Positions 21,915-34,085 of a stretch of 64,000 bases of DNA are shown here, piece after piece (the stretch's first letter is position 1; each line of letters starts with the position of its first letter). The position numbers and the translations under genes were made by a program. Source of the DNA: Oscheius onirici (lineage: Eukaryota > Nematoda > Chromadorea > Rhabditida > Rhabditidae). Location: the NCBI GenBank assembly GCA_932521025.1, contig OW051473.1:10726001-10790000 (forward strand), given 5' to 3'. The notes under the pieces are model-generated. The model did not search any database. It was given only the letters and a program-made list of their open reading frames with translations, and was not told where the DNA came from.

Positions 21915-23011
21915 CTACTTGTCTAGGTTCCCATTAGCCCTGTCACGCTGACGTTTGTTTTTGAACCAGTTCGAAACCTGAACAAGTTTATTAAAAGCTT
22001 AAAATAGTTAGAGTACCTGGGTGACTGACAAGCCGGTCGAGGCTGCTAATCGTCTCTTTTCGTCCACAGACGGGTATTGTGATAAAATATAGGCGTCTTT
22101 CAGTGATTTCCTGGATTTTGACTATAAAAAGGGAAGCGATAATTATAGTACACATCTCCTACTTTGAAACAGTAGGTAGTCTCCTCGCCGTCCCAGATAG
22201 TCTTGGGGAACGGGTTCTTCTTCCGGATACGATATTTACAGACGGCTCCAAGTTCCCTATCCTTCGTCTTTTCTGCCTAAAAAGTCGGGATTAGAGAGGC
22301 AAGGTTTGGATCTGGGTAGTTGCGCAATCTTACTTGACGACCCTGTTTGTTGACAAAACTTTGGTCATGGAGCCATGGCAAAGAAAAAAAGCCGTACCTC
22401 TGCATAATGACCTCGGAGCCACATTTCTTGAAGAATCTGATGGTTGTGGATGGAGAACTTGTGTGATTCTAGTAACCTAAAATATTACATAATGGGTAGC
22501 TATAAAGAGACAGTATAGTCTACTTTTAAAAGTTAGCTTTGTGAAAGTTAGTTAAGGAATCGATCTTCGACCTTTTACTGACTTACAGCTAGAACCGCTG
22601 CTTTTAACTCTCGGGAGCCGAAAATCTGCCAGTTTCGTGGCACGGAATTTAAAATTTTCAAAAAATAATTAAAGTACGATTATGAGAGAACAGTAAAAGA
22701 TGAAAAAGTCTGTTCAAAAAAGCTAACACACAGTTTTCTTCCCCATAAGACCTCTTGGCAGATTAACAACGGAAATTTTCAAATTTTACCAAGTAAAATG
22801 GCTGTTAGGCAGCCCAATCAAAAACCCCACATAAAAGTTTGTGTTTCTGAATAGACTCTATTTCCCGATTCCACACAATTAGTATACTCATAATCCCTTA
22901 CCTATACAAATTTTTAAACTGTTGCGTTTGGAAGAGACACAAGGCTTGTCCTTTGAGGCAACTCTCCAGCCTCTCCTGGTAGTAGGCTGGTACTTGTTGA
23001 AGGAAGTGTGC
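21915..23011 (-). CDS. SIX-family homeobox protein, SIX4/5-like (5' incomplete)
   Basis: SIX proteins are nuclear transcription factors with a SIX protein-interaction domain followed by a homeodomain. Minus-strand exons: 22902-23011 ([20 protein letters not shown]), 22398-22476 ([20 protein letters not shown]), 22163-22276 ([20 protein letters not shown]), 22017-22121 ([20 protein letters not shown]), 21915-21977 ([20 protein letters not shown], then TAG). All junctions are phase-compatible. [12 protein letters not shown] and [10 protein letters not shown] identify the family. The diverged linker and KRQRDR rather than RRQRDRA favour SIX4/5 over SIX1/2. The first part of the SIX domain upstream of 23011 was not found. 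The stop TAG overlaps a possible donor AA|GTAGGT, so a longer C-terminus is possible. It is on the same strand as, and downstream of, the SIX1/2-like gene. Confidence 0.85.
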
Positions 23012-24408
23012 CTGAACTTTTTTCTCTTTTAGTAGTCAGTATTGACAGCAAGCGTGTGTTCCACTCTCTCCCAATATTTGCGCTTCAATTTCCCTCCGAA
23101 GCTCCCAATAGCCAGATGGCATACGGTAGAAGAGACTTAATGGATCTGATGACGTCTGTCACTAATTTCCCTCCCAAAGGGACCCCAAGAAGAGGACTCG
23201 CTCCACCTGCTCAATGTCAATCAACAGGTGATTCGCAGCTTGTTGCAATGGTACCACCGTGGCAGCCAGTTGTCAGCAGATATGACAAGTGTTATATTGA
23301 TTGTTTGGCATTGGAACCAGGGAAAATTCTCCATTACCGTAATCCTGTTTGGACTGATGTATGAGCAAGTGCGCCTTTTTGCCACGAAATTACAACCCGT
23401 TTACAGCATGTCAGTCATACGAGAAGTGTTCAAAACGGTGTAAAAACTGTTGGCAGTTGGGAGAGGAGAACATCATGTCCTAACAAAGGTTTTGGGTTCG
23501 AAAAAAAAAATTTCACAAAATAAAGCCTGATTTTTAAATTACAATATGATGCTATCAGGAAAATATGGTGGTCCACAAGTCAATGAATGAAATTCCCAAA
23601 AAGTATATTTAAAGCGCCAATGTTTCTATACAGTATATTTTTGAGGAGATAGCAAAGTTGGAGTCAAAGTGAAACGTCCACGGTTTCGGTCCAAGCAGTT
23701 TCTAAAGCAATCATTAAAAATCTGTGGTTTTCACTTGTACATCACAAACGAACCATTTTCAAAACTAATGTTAGCATTCAAAACGCCTTAAGAAAAAACG
23801 GTAGGATATCTAACGTTTGAAAACGAATGCGGAAAATTTCTGTACTAGGAACAGAATCAAACAAGGTTCGAAAAAGCGAAAACTGATGGATTCTAGTTTT
23901 TTGAGCTGAGCATACTGTAATATACTTCCTATCAAGAATAGGATCCGAAAGGTTTGGAACAGAGTGATTTCCAAAATTTCCCCAAAAACTCACCAATCGT
24001 TCACATCTCCCGCTCTGCCAGCCTTCAGTAAAAAGGGATTCACAAATGCATTCGATGTCTTGTTCATTGTAAGATGGCGTGCTAAAAATTTCGATTAGAA
24101 TAGAAATACAGGCTTGGGAAACAGTCCAACGAATAGATCAAGTTGTCCTGAATACATAGCAGCTGCGCCAAAAAATTAGACCAAACTCGCGCAGGCTGTA
24201 AATGGCAAAGTGAACAAGCTGTCAAGCGCAATGGTGGAGACTGCGATAGGGCGGATCGTAACTTGATCTATAAGTTGGAAACTGAATAAGTTTGAAAGTT
24301 GATAGTCTCACGGGAGCATATGAGCCGAGCCGGCCGCCGGGTACGCCTGCATTGTGATGACGCCGGCTCGAGTTACGCCCCCCTCGCCTCTCGCACAGCC
24401 TCACCAGG
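23012..24408. other. Between the two SIX genes
   Basis: It should contain the 5' exons of the SIX4/5-like gene on the minus strand, but none could be fixed. A plus-strand open frame 23101-23230 ending in caacag|gtgatt looks exon-like but has no recognisable product. A 200-bp AT-rich block follows at about 23500-23700. Confidence 0.3.
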
Positions 24409-27400
24409 TCACGCCGTGTCCGGAATGGAGGGAGCTGGAGCAGAATCCTTGGAGCTAAAGTGATAAGTAATCAGATTTAATCGGCGAAAATTTAGGTGAC
24501 AGCGTTTTTGAACCTTTGAGCGGCTTCAAAGGCATCTTGCCGTGAAGCTACCGTAACCCAGTCAAGAGCAAAAAAGGTCTTTTTAAAGCGAAAACGATGG
24601 GAATGGTGTTCCAGTTGCAATAATGACAAAGAGTCGCTGGAAAACCTTTTTATTGACGGAAACCTGTGAGTCATAGCATTCTGAGATTCCTGGGTGTCAA
24701 AGGTGTCACTAGCCAGGAGGGTGTAGAAATTTGACAGGAAAAGATGTTAGCTAAGAGAGTTATTTGAATAGTATGTGATCTATAGACAAAAATCAGGTTT
24801 TGTTCAAAAATTCACACAGAACGCTTCGAACGAAACTTTCAGCATCCTTATGAGGCCCTAGTCTAGTGTTTGGTCTTCTGAGGTCAGATCTGTACTTCTA
24901 GTCATCTGAAGACAGTTTCTGTTTCCGTATACTGTAATTTTTTATATAGCTTCCCTGAAAACATATGCGACGTCCCCCTTAAAGATATGCAGAGTACGGT
25001 AAAGCTCTGTTAACATACGTCCTCATTGACATGACAGGTGATCGGACCTTGTTATTGGCTCTCTAAGCTTCCTCCCTGAAGCACAGCTGGTAATGGTACT
25101 GAACAAGTCTTATACAAACAAAGACAGATGTACTACTACTGCCGCTTGTCTGTATGCTAATGAGGTCTCTGCAGCCGGCAGAGGCGACAAGAAAGTGCAA
25201 ATAGTTGGCAGCTACCTGCGTAGCATGTCATAAGCTGACTGACACCTGCCAGCCGGTGCAACATTGGCCATCCTTTGGAGCAAAACCTCTTGTTCTGTTT
25301 TTTTGGCAGAGAAACAGCAACTACTGCTCTCCCACGGCTGGCCGGTGGGACAGTAGCAGTTACAGCTGTGGTCATCTGGCAGCCGGTCTGCGAAGGAGCG
25401 CCACTTCTGGCGAGACGCAGAACTCGCCGCCGCCGACAAAGAGTATCAATTTCAAAGACAACTGTGCGCGAACTCAGCGGCTATTAACACGATTTTACAC
25501 GCACGGTAATTATTCCATTTCACTGAGAGAGTGACCTGGAGATGAAAAGCACCATGTTTTCGCGAAAGGTTCGCAGATTACGGTAGCCTCTGAGCTATCA
25601 GGTTACACCCACATCGATTGCGCCATCAGTCTCGACAGCAAGGAGCGAGAGGCAGGACACTTTCCGGATTGGGGGAGTCACCTGTTTATAGCTTCTACAG
25701 ACAGTGTTTAGACCCCTTTCTGCGCAATCATGTCAGCTGTCTGACAAATGGATACAAATTGTGTTTATTCGATGAAACGGTTGAGGTTAGTAGAGAGAGT
25801 AGGCGTAAGGCAGAGGAATCGTTGGCAATAGTTGGGGATACAGAAGTTTTCGCTCTTCTTCTTCACTTGGGGAAGCTCTTATTCTCGACTCTCTGAAAGA
25901 CGGTTCGTCAGATATTGAAGTCGCAGTCCTTTAATATGGGTCATTTATCGAGTTTTCGATAAACATTTCTGATGAAAGTACTGAATACATTCGCTTTTGG
26001 ATTTGTAATACCCACACTGAGCAATGTTCCCCTTACCTTTCTTATTCATAACTGACTAATTATCTTCGTTGTTTCAAAGAAACTTTTCTCTTTTCTCTTA
26101 TCAGATTTTCACAAATCTTCCCTCGTCAATTAGAGCTTCAGATAGACAGACACAGACTTGAGAGGAATATAAAATAGATCAGTCCTTTAAATTGCTACTG
26201 ATATCCAAATATGGATCTTTCTCAATTTGTAATCTTTAACGAGTTGGGTGTTCAGTCAAGAAACTAGGGCAACACTACGTGGCTAAAGTGAGTTCTGGTG
26301 CGCTTACGGTCTTAAAAACCAACAAATTTTTTAAAGGACTGTGATTACATTATAATTACATAGACCTTTAAACATGTACTTACCCAGGTTTCGTCTCCGC
26401 TGCCCGATCCCGTTGTCTTCGATTCTTGAACCAGTTTGATACCTGCGTCATTGTCAGATGCGTCCGATGAGCCAAATCCTTCTTCTCCTTCGGACTTGGG
26501 TATGGATTTTTAGTGTAGTAATCCCGCAAAACGTGTCTGGACTTTTCCTTTAAAGAAATCCACTTGTAATCTCTATAAAAAGTTTTACCCTAAAGCAGTA
26601 ACTGGTCTCTTCCCCATCCCATATCGTCCGCGGTAGTGGATATTTCCTTCGGATACGGTATTTTCCGACAGCTCCAAGTTCTCTTCCTCTAAGCTTTTCA
26701 GCCTAGAAGTCAATTTCTTCTAGAATCCGCTCAAAGATCCCGACTGACTCGCACCTGTTTTACAGAAGGGGCTTTGAAATGTGACACCTACCGCCCATTC
26801 ACCACTTTACTGTGACTGACTGACCTCATTATAATGAGCATTAAGCCAAAGTTGCTGAAGGGTTGGATGATTTTGTGAAGAAAAGTGATGATGTTCAAGG
26901 ATCCGGTACAAATCCTTGTAGTTTTCGCGATGGAAAGCTACGAGAGCGTGGCCTTTAAGAACACTCTCTATACAAAAAATGTCTTCTGTCGATGGCAGTG
27001 ACCAAAGGAAGTAACCCTACAAAACATTCTCGCATAGTTTTGGAAAATCTCACTAGACGATCGGTATCCGCGGCCAGTGCCTCGCATATACAGGAAATTT
27101 CTTCCGCTGTGAAGGGACATGTTCTGAAAGATAGTGGATCAAAATTTTTTAGGCATCTTTAATTGTTAATTTCAATTCAATATGCGAAAAACGCGGTTCA
27201 AAAATTTGAAGATTAGAAAGCAGAGACAAAACTATTTGGATCGTAGTTTAACAGTGGGTTTTTAGAAAACCGGGGCAAGGAACTGCACTTCTTTTGGTCA
27301 AAGGGTTCTGGTCGTTCTACATCAGACAATTTGGTCTAGGTACACCAGTGAAAAGCCTGTTAAAGTGGGCGTCTACTGCATTACAAGTAATGTTTTGATA

Positions 27401-27560
27401 CGAATACTTAAGATGTTCTTTAAAGAGAAAAAATAAAGTCAGACCGACAGACGAACAAGCCAGAAGCACAAATGAGAAGACGGCCGAGAGGACATTCGAT
27501 ATGGGAAAGGTGAGAATCTTACGCGGTATCCGAATTCTGCTGTTGGCGATAGCGCTCCAT
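24409..27560 (-). CDS. SIX-family homeobox protein, SIX1/2-like
   Basis: A SIX1/2 (sine oculis) class transcription factor; C. elegans relatives are CEH-33 and CEH-34. Minus-strand exons: 27523-27560 ([12 protein letters not shown]), 27054-27123 ([16 protein letters not shown]), 26825-27016 ([13 protein letters not shown] ... [14 protein letters not shown]), 26589-26702 ([32 protein letters not shown]) and 26384-26547 ([34 protein letters not shown]). The SIX domain and homeodomain are complete and closely match the class. A last exon 24409-24454 ([14 protein letters not shown] and TGA) is phase-compatible but tentative, leaving a 1.9-kb intron. The start codon is also tentative, because the frame stays open upstream to about 27848. 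Confidence 0.9.
24455..26383. other. SIX1/2-like 3' intron or spacer
   Basis: No exon identified with confidence. A GC-rich patch at 25160-25450 contains an imperfect hairpin (about 25313-25365, gcaactactgctctcccac against gtgggacagtagcagttac). Additional C-terminal exons of the SIX1/2-like gene may hide here. Confidence 0.3.
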
Positions 27561-27899
27561 GGCTCTCTTCGCTCTGGAGTAACAAGAGCCTTTTCTACTG
27601 TATCTGCACACAACATGAGGCGTTTTAACGCCTGCTCCGGCTATTGATCCCTGCCGATTCCAGTCAAACAAAAAAAGTGAATCTTTACCCTTCATTTTGA
27701 GAGGAAACCCGTCGGAATGATACAATTTTTGCGATATTAGCATTCCGTTTGGGGAATTTCGATGCAATCCGATGATGAGGCTGTTAGCTTCTTTTTTGTT
27801 TGTCTTCTCTTCAATTGTAGATAGAAGCAGTAGGTCAAATAGCTCCACCAGAGTTCTGCCAGGGCTGAAATTGGGATTTGATGATGATCATATTATTGT

Positions 27900-27992
27900 A
27901 ACCACAACGACGCCGCTGTCTAACTGTCGAGTCTGTGGCTGTTTTAAAAGTGACCACAACGACACCGCTGTCTGACTGCCGAGGGTGTGGCT
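27900..27992. repeat. Two GCCACAACGACG elements
   Basis: Tandem copies at 27901-27939 (ccacaacgacgccgctgtct...gtctgtggc) and 27951-27991 (accacaacgacaccgctgtct...gtgtggc) between the SIX1/2-like gene and the four-helix protein gene. Confidence 0.7.
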
Positions 27993-28125
27993 GACCAGAA
28001 TGACGCGAAGAAGGGGCGCATAGCAAATTTTGGCTAAATTCTATGTCAACTTTGTCACATTTTTGCAGCCAAAACCACTAGAAAACGACCAGCTGTCACC
28101 TCTCTGTCCTCTATTTATCTAACAC

Positions 28126-29747
28126 TTAGTAATCATATTCGTAGAGTGCTATGAAACCCGATATCTCAGACCCACCAGGTGTGATGAGCATGATGCTGAG
28201 AACGATGCTTGAGGACATTAACATGACGCCTTTCGCTCCGAGATTTAGAAGACCTGAAATACTAAACCATTTAAAATTTGTTAACACTTACAAATTGACA
28301 ATGTTATAGCCATGCAGATGAAAAGTAACTGCCACATCAGGTGAGGAAATACTAGACCGGGTCTTTTAATTTTCCCACCAATGTATAGAAGAAGAGCTGA
28401 GCAGACACAAGATACACACACTGGAACTTATTTTTAGAAAATTTGTGAGCCAACAACTACTGATTAAGTGAAGTGAGAAAAAATAGATGCCACAGCCATT
28501 AAAAGCTCCAAGGAAGTAGAAATATGTCCCGTTTGACGTTAGCAAATCCGGTGCCTGGATCAGCAGAACCATTGAGAAGAAGACCTAAAATTTGTTTGTT
28601 ATTTAAATCGAGAAAAAAATCTTACCTCGACACAACAAATGAGATGAACAGAGAGATCCAATGATAGTAACCCGCAAAGACACATATCCTAAAAAGAACG
28701 ATTAAGATGATGTCACAATTGGTGTTCGTTAACAATTATCGCGCTTTGTTCACCCTATTAACGGGAGCAGTGAAAATACTGAAAATAGGCAAAACAGTTA
28801 GACAGCCGCGTCGTTGTGGCAAGCCACAGACTGCACAACTAAATAGCGGCGTTGCTGTGGCCACTACCACAAACTTTTTTAAAGCAAGTGTCCAGCTACT
28901 GGGAACGTGGGCACTAAGTTTGTGCGCACAATTCAAATAAAACAGCGCGAAACGCAAGAAAACCTGTCAAAACTTGGATTTTTATCAATTTGTCGACGAT
29001 TTCAGCTCCATTTATGTTGTTTCTTGTAAAGTGATATCAAGAAAGGTCGTTTGAACGGAAATTAATAAAAAAAATGCAAGAAAAATGGATGGAAATGCCG
29101 ACTTTCTACGTTGTTTCTCAGAAAGTGTATTTATGAGGACCTATTTGCTTTCTTTCGATAGTTTCTTGTAAGTTTTCGATTAGTTGTGCTCAAATGGACA
29201 GCTTATAATAGAAAACACTCGTGAAAACATATAAACTTCAGGCAAAAACGTTGTTTTTAAAATAAAATCAGTTTGAATTCCCGCGGCAACATACAGTAGA
29301 ATCGCCCCGCCAAATTTCGTAGCTGGACACTCGCTTTAACGACGGCTTGTAGTAAACAAAAATGTTGAAAAAAAAAACTTGGGATTAGTGAGCAGTTAAG
29401 GTTTGAAAGGTTTTTTGTGGTTCCCACGGTTAAAGGTTCATGAGACCGGAAACTATTCTTCCAATTTAACAATGTTCAAACCAAATTTTCAAAAAAGATA
29501 TTTTGACTGGAACGCAGCTGTGCTTAAATTGGACCAAGACATTTCTTTAATTGAAGGGTGGAAGTGCTCTGGGGTCAAGCACATTAGCCTATCCAAAAAG
29601 TAGGAAACGACTGCGTCATATGAATCTCCCGAGCTTGTTTGTACTTATTACCTCGGTCGGTTGCTGTTGTTCAACTGTGTACATCGGCTGCCGATCAGAA
29701 TTAGAATAATCATGACGAATGCGCCACGGTTCCGGAGAGGAAGTCAT
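28126..29747 (-). CDS. Small four-helix membrane protein, unidentified
   Basis: Minus-strand exons join in phase: 29652-29747 (MTSSPEPWRIRHDY), 28626-28688 (CLCGLLSLDLSVHLICCVE), 28461-28584 (VFFSMVLLIQAPDLL ... GIYFFSLHLI), 28292-28420 (ALLLYIGGKIKRPGLVFPHL, MWQLLFICMAITLSI) and 28126-28253 (GVMLMSSSIVLSIMLITPGG, ending ALYEYDY and TAA). The product is about 180 residues with four hydrophobic segments, a short soluble N-terminus and a Tyr-rich tail. The layout, including a CxC at the first helix and a basic turn before the third, resembles LAPTM-like or other small tetraspan endomembrane proteins, but I cannot assign a family. Start chosen at the ATG directly after a GGTCAG acceptor-like site. 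Confidence 0.65.
28794..28861. repeat. Two GCCACAACGACG elements, minus orientation
   Basis: Copies at 28794-28820 (cagttagacagccgcgtcgttgtggc) and 28823-28861 (gccacag...ggcgttgctgtggc), almost abutting, inside the first intron of the four-helix protein gene. Confidence 0.7.
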
Positions 29748-30332
29748 ATATCTGACCAGGTGCTTTTTTGCAAAATAAGGGAGGAAGAGGAAAAGAAGAT
29801 TAAAGAATACTCTCAATGTGTCTGAAATCTGTGAGGCGTACGGGACTGAGAGGTCTTTGATAGCGTCCGGTCGATTTGTGTGAAAGAGGGGGAAGCCGTC
29901 GTTCATTCAAAGCACATGTGTGTGCAAGTTTGGTGTCGCAATAAGGAGGACAAAACCGCAACGACAAACGAATTTAGTCATTGCGACCCCGCGAGAGTGC
30001 CCAATCCATTAGTTGTGGCCATTTCTCGGGGAATAATCAAAAGACAGGGTAGATTGTAGGTCCTGAAGAGTACTCTAACCCTCATTTACATGTAAGAATA
30101 TTCTACTTAAGCAGCGCTCTTTAAGGCAGAGTTATATTTAACTTAACTCACCAGTATGAAGCAAATTGAGCGCAAAGGTGAACACACTACAAAATTGTTT
30201 TCGTTGCCTACGTTTCTGACCTTGAATGGGGTTAATTTTGATAACGTGCAGGAACTTGGTCACAAGATGGCAGCGATTAGAAAACATCTGGTCCAAGACT
30301 TTTGGATCACATGGTTCGGAGAAAAAACTTAC

Positions 30333-31024
30333 CGCCCGGTCGAAGATGTAAAACTTTTTCCTGAAGCTCATCAGTGAGACGGCTGTATTTTTAAAGGTGC
30401 TAGCTCGATGTATGTGACGCATTCGGCGACGGCCATAGTAGTAACTTTCTCTGGAAAATTCTTTGGGTTTTCCAGGTCAGGTTGCATGCCTTAAGCTGTT
30501 ATTTTGGCTGTGGTTTAGAACTGTTTTTAGAATTTTCGGCTAGCTTGACGTCATGAAAGACACGATTAATTTAAAGGTTCCCCCATTGAGATGGAAAATG
30601 GCAGAATTTAAGCAGTAAGAAAACTGTAAAGATTCTTTATAATACCAAGTTTTTCATGCCTTTTTTCACTACTTTCACAACAGAACTCACCTTAGAAGAG
30701 AACGCCGTGAGTCGCGAGACGCCATCTTCTGTCGTTCAGCCGCTTCCCTGAAAAAAAACATGTACTCTCTCGTAGAGCAAGAATAACAAAAATTTCCTCC
30801 GAATACGAAAAGATCAAACGGCTGAAAACTTACCTGAGTATCCGATCCAAAAACGTTCTCGAATCGACGCGTCCCAACTTCCGGCGAATGTGACGATCTT
30901 CGTCCTATACATGATTACATGAAGGGCTTTGAATAGGACAAACCATTAGCTCTTCTTCGGAATGAATGGACTCTTCGCCGACCTCGTGAAAGCCTTCTGC
31001 CATAATTTCAGGTTGACAGGTCAT
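30333..31024 (-). CDS. Unidentified basic protein, 5' part
   Basis: Four minus-strand exons join in phase: 30944-31024 (MTCQPEIMAEGFHEVGEESI), 30834-30904 (DEDRHIRRKLGRVDSRTFLD), 30691-30747 (EAAERQKMASRDSRRSLL) and 30333-30450 (YYYGRRRMRHIHRAS, LMSFRKKFYIFDRA). An acidic N-terminus gives way to a strongly basic region. The last exon ends at a perfect donor GCG|GTAAGT, so the gene should continue, but no downstream exon could be fixed. If the donor is unused the frame stays open to TAA at 30138. I do not recognise the family. It lies upstream of, and on the same strand as, the four-helix protein gene. Confidence 0.5.
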
Positions 31025-31601
31025 GTCAGCTATAACAATTACTGATAATCACAAGGAAGATGGTCCGAAAATATAGGGGAGCATTCGAGCAGAGGCTACA
31101 CAAATGAAGGGAGTTCTGAAACAGATAGCCCCAGAAGCAAAATAACTGCTGCTAATTTACAATAACTAAATTGGGATGGAGTGAAAATGTCACAAACAGA
31201 AATGTTATCCAGGTCGCCGTTCTAGGAACTTTGACCAAAAAACGGTGTGTGTGTGTCCTTTTCAATTAGGAGTCTGGATAAGTAGATTTTGAACGAGGGA
31301 GGCCCAGGAGAACAAAGAATCTCGCGCTTTTGACCCGAGTAGAGGAGGAGAAGAAGATGTTTGAAATGCACATCCGCAATCTCGAGAATGTCTTCAAACT
31401 AAGATTAGTCCTGAGAATAACGGGCAGTTTAGGGTCAAGGAGGAGATTCGAGGAATTTTTGAGCTATTCCTAGAAATGGGCCATGTTCGGAGGAAGACAA
31501 TTTGCTGCTGACAATTGAAAGATTGTGGCGAACGGGAAGACAAAATGACCTATTCTCTGAATTTATCCTAGAAAATCAGAGTTCGGAGAGCTCACTGAAG
31601 C

Positions 31602-31683
31602 GGCCACAACGACGCTACTGTCTAACTGTTGAGACTGTAGTCTGCCACAACGACGCCGCTGTTTATTTCCTGAGACTGTGACA
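31602..31683. repeat. Two GCCACAACGACG elements
   Basis: Copies start at 31602 (gccacaacgacgctactgtct...) and at about 31644 (gccacaacgacgccgctgttt...actgtgaca), intergenic. Confidence 0.7.
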
Positions 31684-32187
31684 CCAGCTTAACCAATTAC
31701 TCTTTAATCAAAACTTATTAAAGGCGGACCTCGGATACATGACCCTGAGAAGGAAATGGCGAAAACCTAGCTTATCATAAACGTAGTTCATCATTGAATT
31801 TGCAGCCTCTCTTCCGCCTCAAACATGACCTATATGGGGGAAGTCGAGTTACGAAAAATGAAAATGAAGTTTGACATCGCGAGGCAGAACCTTATAAACA
31901 GTTTTGCATAATTGTTGGATTTACATGCTGTCAAAACAAGATGTTTTCTATACATGAAACACCATAAGGATGTTGCTAATTGAGAAAACTAAGGGGAAGA
32001 AGATTTGGAAAGACCCTGCAATCAGTCAAAATATCGTATGATTCCAAAATTCCCATTCTCAGATGGTGATTCCTGTGTCGAGCTCGAGTTTCTCACGCAA
32101 AACATGGGGTCAGAAAATTGAAAATGAAAATTTTTGATCTCTGACCAAACTTAGCGAAAACTGTCTAATCTGTACATTTATTATTTC

Positions 32188-32330
32188 TAAATACAACGAC
32201 ATTGCTGCCTACTGTCTGGGTTCTGGCGCTGCTTTACTGGCCACAACGACGTCGCTGTTTAGCTGTCTTGGTTGTGGCTTTTTTCCTGTGGCCGCAACAG
32301 CGTGGATGTTTACTATATAGTCTGTGGCTT
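32188..32330. repeat. Three diverged GCCACAACGACG elements
   Basis: Partly decayed copies near 32190, 32240 (gccacaacgacgtcgctgtttagctgtct) and 32291 (gccgcaacagcgtggatgttt...gtctgtggc). Confidence 0.65.
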
Positions 32331-33920
32331 ACAGTATTAATGTTTACCCGTTGTTCCTTAGTAAAGTGACCCTCGGCCCCTGTTATTTTCTACAATGGCC
32401 TTACCGGGACAATGCATAATTTGCTTTCTCACACGCAATATAGCCTCACATCAAGATCTTTTCCTCAATGTCCATAGCGCCAGCTGATTTCTTCGCCTGG
32501 ACTGCTGGCCAGAAAATCTTGTGTGTCTCTATGCCTTACACCGTCCAGTAGGCATTACACCCCATTATTTTTTCCAACAAAGCATGGTTCTCGACTGTTT
32601 TTCGCCACTATTCCAATGTGCCTGGAGAGGCTTCCAATGCTGCATGGAGGTCAGTTTTTCAGTGTCGTCAAGTCGGCTGATTAATGTGGTGCGAACGTAA
32701 CTTTTTGGCCGTAGGCAAAGTTCTAGTTTTGCCCGGGCGGGCCGGGTCGTCATCAGCTAAAGTCAATTGGTAGTTTTCCAAGGGCAGTTTTCACTCTCTC
32801 TCCTCGCCTGCCAACAACTGGTGTTCGCCGTTGCCCCACGGGCAGATTAGCATCGCCAGCCCCGTAGTTGCTGTTGCTCCCCATAGGCTTGTTTTGCCGC
32901 CTCGTTTTGTTGACCACGCGCGGGTAAACAATGAAATGAATACTGCCGGGTGTCTGGGGAGACGGGGAGTGCGGAGAGATACCACTTGGTAGCCACCAGG
33001 CTCCAGTCATTATCTTTCTATTACATTCGTGTTGTCGAAAAACAAGCGCTCATTTCCCGGCAACCTTTGTCCACCAACTTTCTTCACTTTCATATAGAGC
33101 TCATTATGGTGGAATGCTTCATTTCTCTTTAAAGAAAGTTTCCGACTGCGGAAGAAAGGACAAAACCACGACCAGACCTGCTTCCGCAGTTTTTAAACCG
33201 AATTTTGACATTTTTCATTCAGTTTTCAGCTTCTAGGTGTGTTTTCAAACTCCGAGTGCAGAAACCGTCTACATTGGCAAAAAAACAAAGAAACCAAAAA
33301 TGATAAAAGAGTTTCCCGTTTCGGCTAAATTCAAAACTGGACACACGCTTTAGGGAGCGTATGGACCTACAATTACATCGAGTCCAGGTCTTGTTACGTG
33401 TTTACAAGATCCAGAGTTCACCAGGATGCCACAAAAATGTGTTGCAAAAATGTTGGGTATACTTTCGTGAACACAATAATCTTTACTCTCCTTAGCTCTC
33501 CCTAAACAACTTGTTATGGTCCCTCAATCCTTTGCAATTACACCACTTGAAACCCAATTTATTCTTTTCTCAGTCTGTCCTCAGAAAACAGCAGCCGCCT
33601 GCTTGGTCATTCCTTAGGGTTAGAGGCCTCTCTCCTTTGAAATTCTAACAACGTCCATTACGATCGGTCATTCTGTTCACCACAGTCATCCAATGGAGAG
33701 CTGTTTATTCAGTTTGCGGGAGACGTGTGTCAGCGAACAAGAGCATGTCTTGTTCCCGTACAGTCTTGACACATTTCCTTCAATAGAAGGGGATTAATCA
33801 AGCGGGGATGTTCTTTTCATCCTGCCGGGGCGACTCGGCTCTGAGACTATTCCTTTATTCATGTCCTTGTTCGTCGCATCCGCAGGAAACCGTTTGTGGC
33901 TTTCTAGTTTTTGTCTTCGA

Positions 33921-34085
33921 TGGCCACAACAACGCCGCTGTCTAACTGTCGTAGCTGTGGTTTTTATTCTGCGACCACAACTGACTGAATGTCTTGCCTA
34001 TCTCTACTTATTAGACCATAACGCCTTACTGTCGTGACCACGACTGTGCGAGACTGTCTAGTTGTCTAGTCTGTCTAACTGTCTT
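33921..34085. repeat. GCCACAACGACG element cluster
   Basis: One good copy at 33921-33959 (gccacaacaacgccgctgtct...gctgtgg), followed by two decayed copies at 33972 and 34013 and a run of gtctagt/gtctaact repeats. Confidence 0.6.

Noticed and set aside
23008-23364. 118-codon plus-strand open frame between the SIX genes
   Set aside because: The part ending at caacag|gtgatt looks exon-like, but no partner exon or family was found and it overlaps the first recognised SIX4/5 exon on the other strand by a few bases.
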